Origin: Micavibrio sp. UBA7689
GTDB taxonomy: Bacteria; Pseudomonadota; Alphaproteobacteria; Micavibrionales; Micavibrionaceae
Assembly (NCBI GenBank): GCA_002482805.1
Contig: DLGR01000040.1
Span: forward strand, 652-7,604
Direction of reading: 5' to 3'
DNA length: 6,953 nucleotides
Both the position numbers and the translations under genes were made by a program. Shown piece after piece: positions 5,624 to 6,953 of the stretch. The notes beneath the pieces were generated by a model. It saw only the letters and a list, made by a program, of their open reading frames with translations. It ran no database searches and was not told the DNA's origin. Within the stretch, counting starts at the first letter, position 1, and the number at the start of each line of letters is the position of its first letter.

Positions 5624-6952
5624 CTACTTGAAAAACGACGGAATATCATCGCCGAAACCCGGGCCGTTTTCATCGTCTGAATCGGCTCTCACAGGCTGTT
5701 TTACCTGTGGTTTCTGGAATTTGCTCGGTTCGTTTCTAGACTCTCTGGGCTCGCGCGGTGCACGTTCTTCACGGGGAGGACGCGCTTCACGGGGGGCGCG
5801 TTCGGCGCGTGGTTCGCGCTCTTCTCTACCGCCTTCGGAACGACCTTCTTCCTTGGGCATATTGAATACGGGAATCGGTTTTTTGATGAGTCTCTCGATG
5901 TTTGCCAGATATTTCTCATCCATTGATGTAGCAAGCATCCACGCCCGTCCACTCATGCCGGCACGGCCCGTACGGCCGATACGGTGCACGTAGTCATCAG
6001 GGCTCATCGGCACGTCGTAATTGAAAACATGGGATACGGCCGAAATGTCGAGACCGCGGGCGGCAACGTCGGAACACACCAGAAACTTGACGGTTCCGTC
6101 GCGGAATTCCTGCAAAGTCTTTGTTCTGGCGGTCTGAACCATATCCCCATGCAACGGCGCGGCGGCATATCCCTGTTTTTTCAGAAAACTGGCCACATCG
6201 CCGATATCGCGCTTGCGATTCAGGAACACGAACGCGTTTTTCGGGCTTTCCTGTCTCATCAGGCGGGCCAGAACATTCTTTTTGTCCTTGGGATGCGTAT
6301 GGACAAGAAACTGTTCGATATTTGTGCCGGTAGTTGCCGGCGCAGATACCGAAACCTCTTTCGGGTTCGTCAAAAATTTATCGGCAAGGCGCTTGATCTC
6401 GGGCGGCATTGTCGCAGAGAAAAGCAGTGTCTGTCTTTGCGGTGGGATAAGGGAAACAATTTTTTCGATGTCGGGAATGAAACCCATATCCATCATGCGG
6501 TCCGCTTCGTCGATCACAAGAATGCGGATATCGTTCAGCAAAATCGCGCCGCGACCGAACAAATCCAACAAACGTCCCGGCGTTGCAATCAAAACATCTA
6601 CGCCCTTGTCGAGCAGTTTGGTTTGGTCGCCCATGCTTTCGCCGCCGACGAGCAACGCCATCGAAAGCTTGTGATACTTGCCGTATGTTTTGAAATTCTC
6701 TGCAACCTGCGCCGCGAGTTCGCGCGTCGGCTCCAAAACCAAAGAGCGCGGCATGCGCATCCGTGCGCGGCCACCACTCAAAGCGTCGATCATCGGCAAA
6801 GTGAATCCCGCGGTTTTGCCCGTACCTGTTTGGGCAAGACCTACCACATCCCGCGCCATCATAATGATGGGAATGGCTTTTTCCTGAATGGGGGTGGGCG
6901 TTTCATAACCCTTTTCGGTTACCGCCCGCAGCGTTTCCGGGCTCAGGCCCAG
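5624..6952 (-). CDS. rhlE: DEAD-box ATP-dependent RNA helicase, RhlE type (N terminus outside window)
   Basis: This is an ATP-dependent RNA helicase of the cytoplasm; RhlE proteins act in ribosome assembly and RNA turnover. The frame stays open to the right edge, and 442 residues are visible. The ATG at 6862 is internal, because the Q-motif region GYETPTPIQ (visible residues 15-23) lies upstream of it. All core motifs are intact: AQTGTGKT (40-47), PTRELA (75-80), TPGR (124-127), DEAD (148-151), SAT (179-181), ARGLDI (298-303) and HRIGRTGRAG (323-332). DEADRMMDMGFIPDIEKI and SLIPPQRQTLLFSATMPPEI are typical of RhlE. After residue 365 comes a disordered tail rich in Arg, Glu and Pro, with repeated PRE units. 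It ends in DDIPSFFK, which resembles the short IPAFL-like ends of related helicases (from memory). Probably fewer than 15 residues are missing at the N terminus. The stop is TAG, and lptD follows after 80 bp on the same strand. The subfamily call is less certain than the DEAD-box call. Confidence 0.93.
   Translation of the reverse strand: MGLSPETLRAVTEKGYETPTPIQEKAIPIIMMARDVVGLAQTGTGKTAGFTLPMIDALSGGRARMRMPRSLVLEPTRELAAQVAENFKTYGKYHKLSMALLVGGESMGDQTKLLDKGVDVLIATPGRLLDLFGRGAILLNDIRILVIDEADRMMDMGFIPDIEKIVSLIPPQRQTLLFSATMPPEIKRLADKFLTNPKEVSVSAPATTGTNIEQFLVHTHPKDKKNVLARLMRQESPKNAFVFLNRKRDIGDVASFLKKQGYAAAPLHGDMVQTARTKTLQEFRDGTVKFLVCSDVAARGLDISAVSHVFNYDVPMSPDDYVHRIGRTGRAGMSGRAWMLATSMDEKYLANIERLIKKPIPVFNMPKEEGRSEGGREEREPRAERAPREARPPREERAPREPRESRNEPSKFQKPQVKQPVRADSDDENGPGFGDDIPSFFK
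5737..5830 (-). repeat. Degenerate in-frame repeats encoding the Arg/Glu/Pro-rich helicase tail
   Basis: On the plus strand, similar units such as CTTCACGGGG recur (for example near 5769 and 5787), interleaved with GCGCG-rich segments. They encode repeated APRE, PPREE and EPRE units within the helicase tail. Such tails in DEAD-box proteins often bind RNA non-specifically. The repeat is imperfect and short, and its copy number could vary between strains. Confidence 0.55.
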
Positions 6953-6953
6953 A

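Noticed and set aside
6213..6674. Open frame of 153 codons on the plus strand
   Set aside because: It is antisense to the intact DEAD-box helicase, whose motifs fully explain this stretch.
6860..6862. ATG as the start of the helicase
   Set aside because: The conserved Q-motif is encoded upstream in the same frame, so the true start lies beyond the right edge.

Overview
The window comes from a Gram-negative bacterium and most resembles an alphaproteobacterium. This is inferred from the style of ParE, LptD and the RhlE-type helicase; base composition looks close to balanced by eye and no rRNA or other marker fixes the genus. It is an ordinary chromosomal stretch of core genes. I see no mobile element, tRNA, CRISPR array or phage gene.

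Layout. Two genes run rightward: the 3' end of parE (entering from the left edge, ending at 1237) and, 27 bp later, a 414-residue membrane-anchored protein with AsmA/YdbH-like features (1265-2509). Three genes run leftward: a DEAD-box RNA helicase of the RhlE type (cut by the right edge, ending at 5624), lptD (down to 3282) and a small membrane-anchored coiled-coil protein (3234-2512). The two sets converge with only 2 bp between stop codons at 2509/2512. Coding density is very high, and no non-coding stretch exceeds about 100 bp.

How the genes relate. ParE handles chromosome decatenation. The helicase handles RNA remodelling, probably ribosome assembly or mRNA decay. LptD is the outer-membrane translocon that inserts lipopolysaccharide into the outer leaflet. 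The AsmA/YdbH-like protein may belong to the broader envelope-lipid transport theme, but it is on the opposite strand. The coiled-coil protein lies directly downstream of lptD and has a predicted periplasmic domain with two cysteines. It has a promoter-like sequence of its own that would place transcription start almost at its ATG.

The most unusual point is the start of lptD. There is no in-frame ATG or GTG anywhere near its 5' end. The only good Shine-Dalgarno sequence (GGAGAG) is placed for an ATT codon that would give a textbook signal peptide. No clearly new multi-gene system is visible here.
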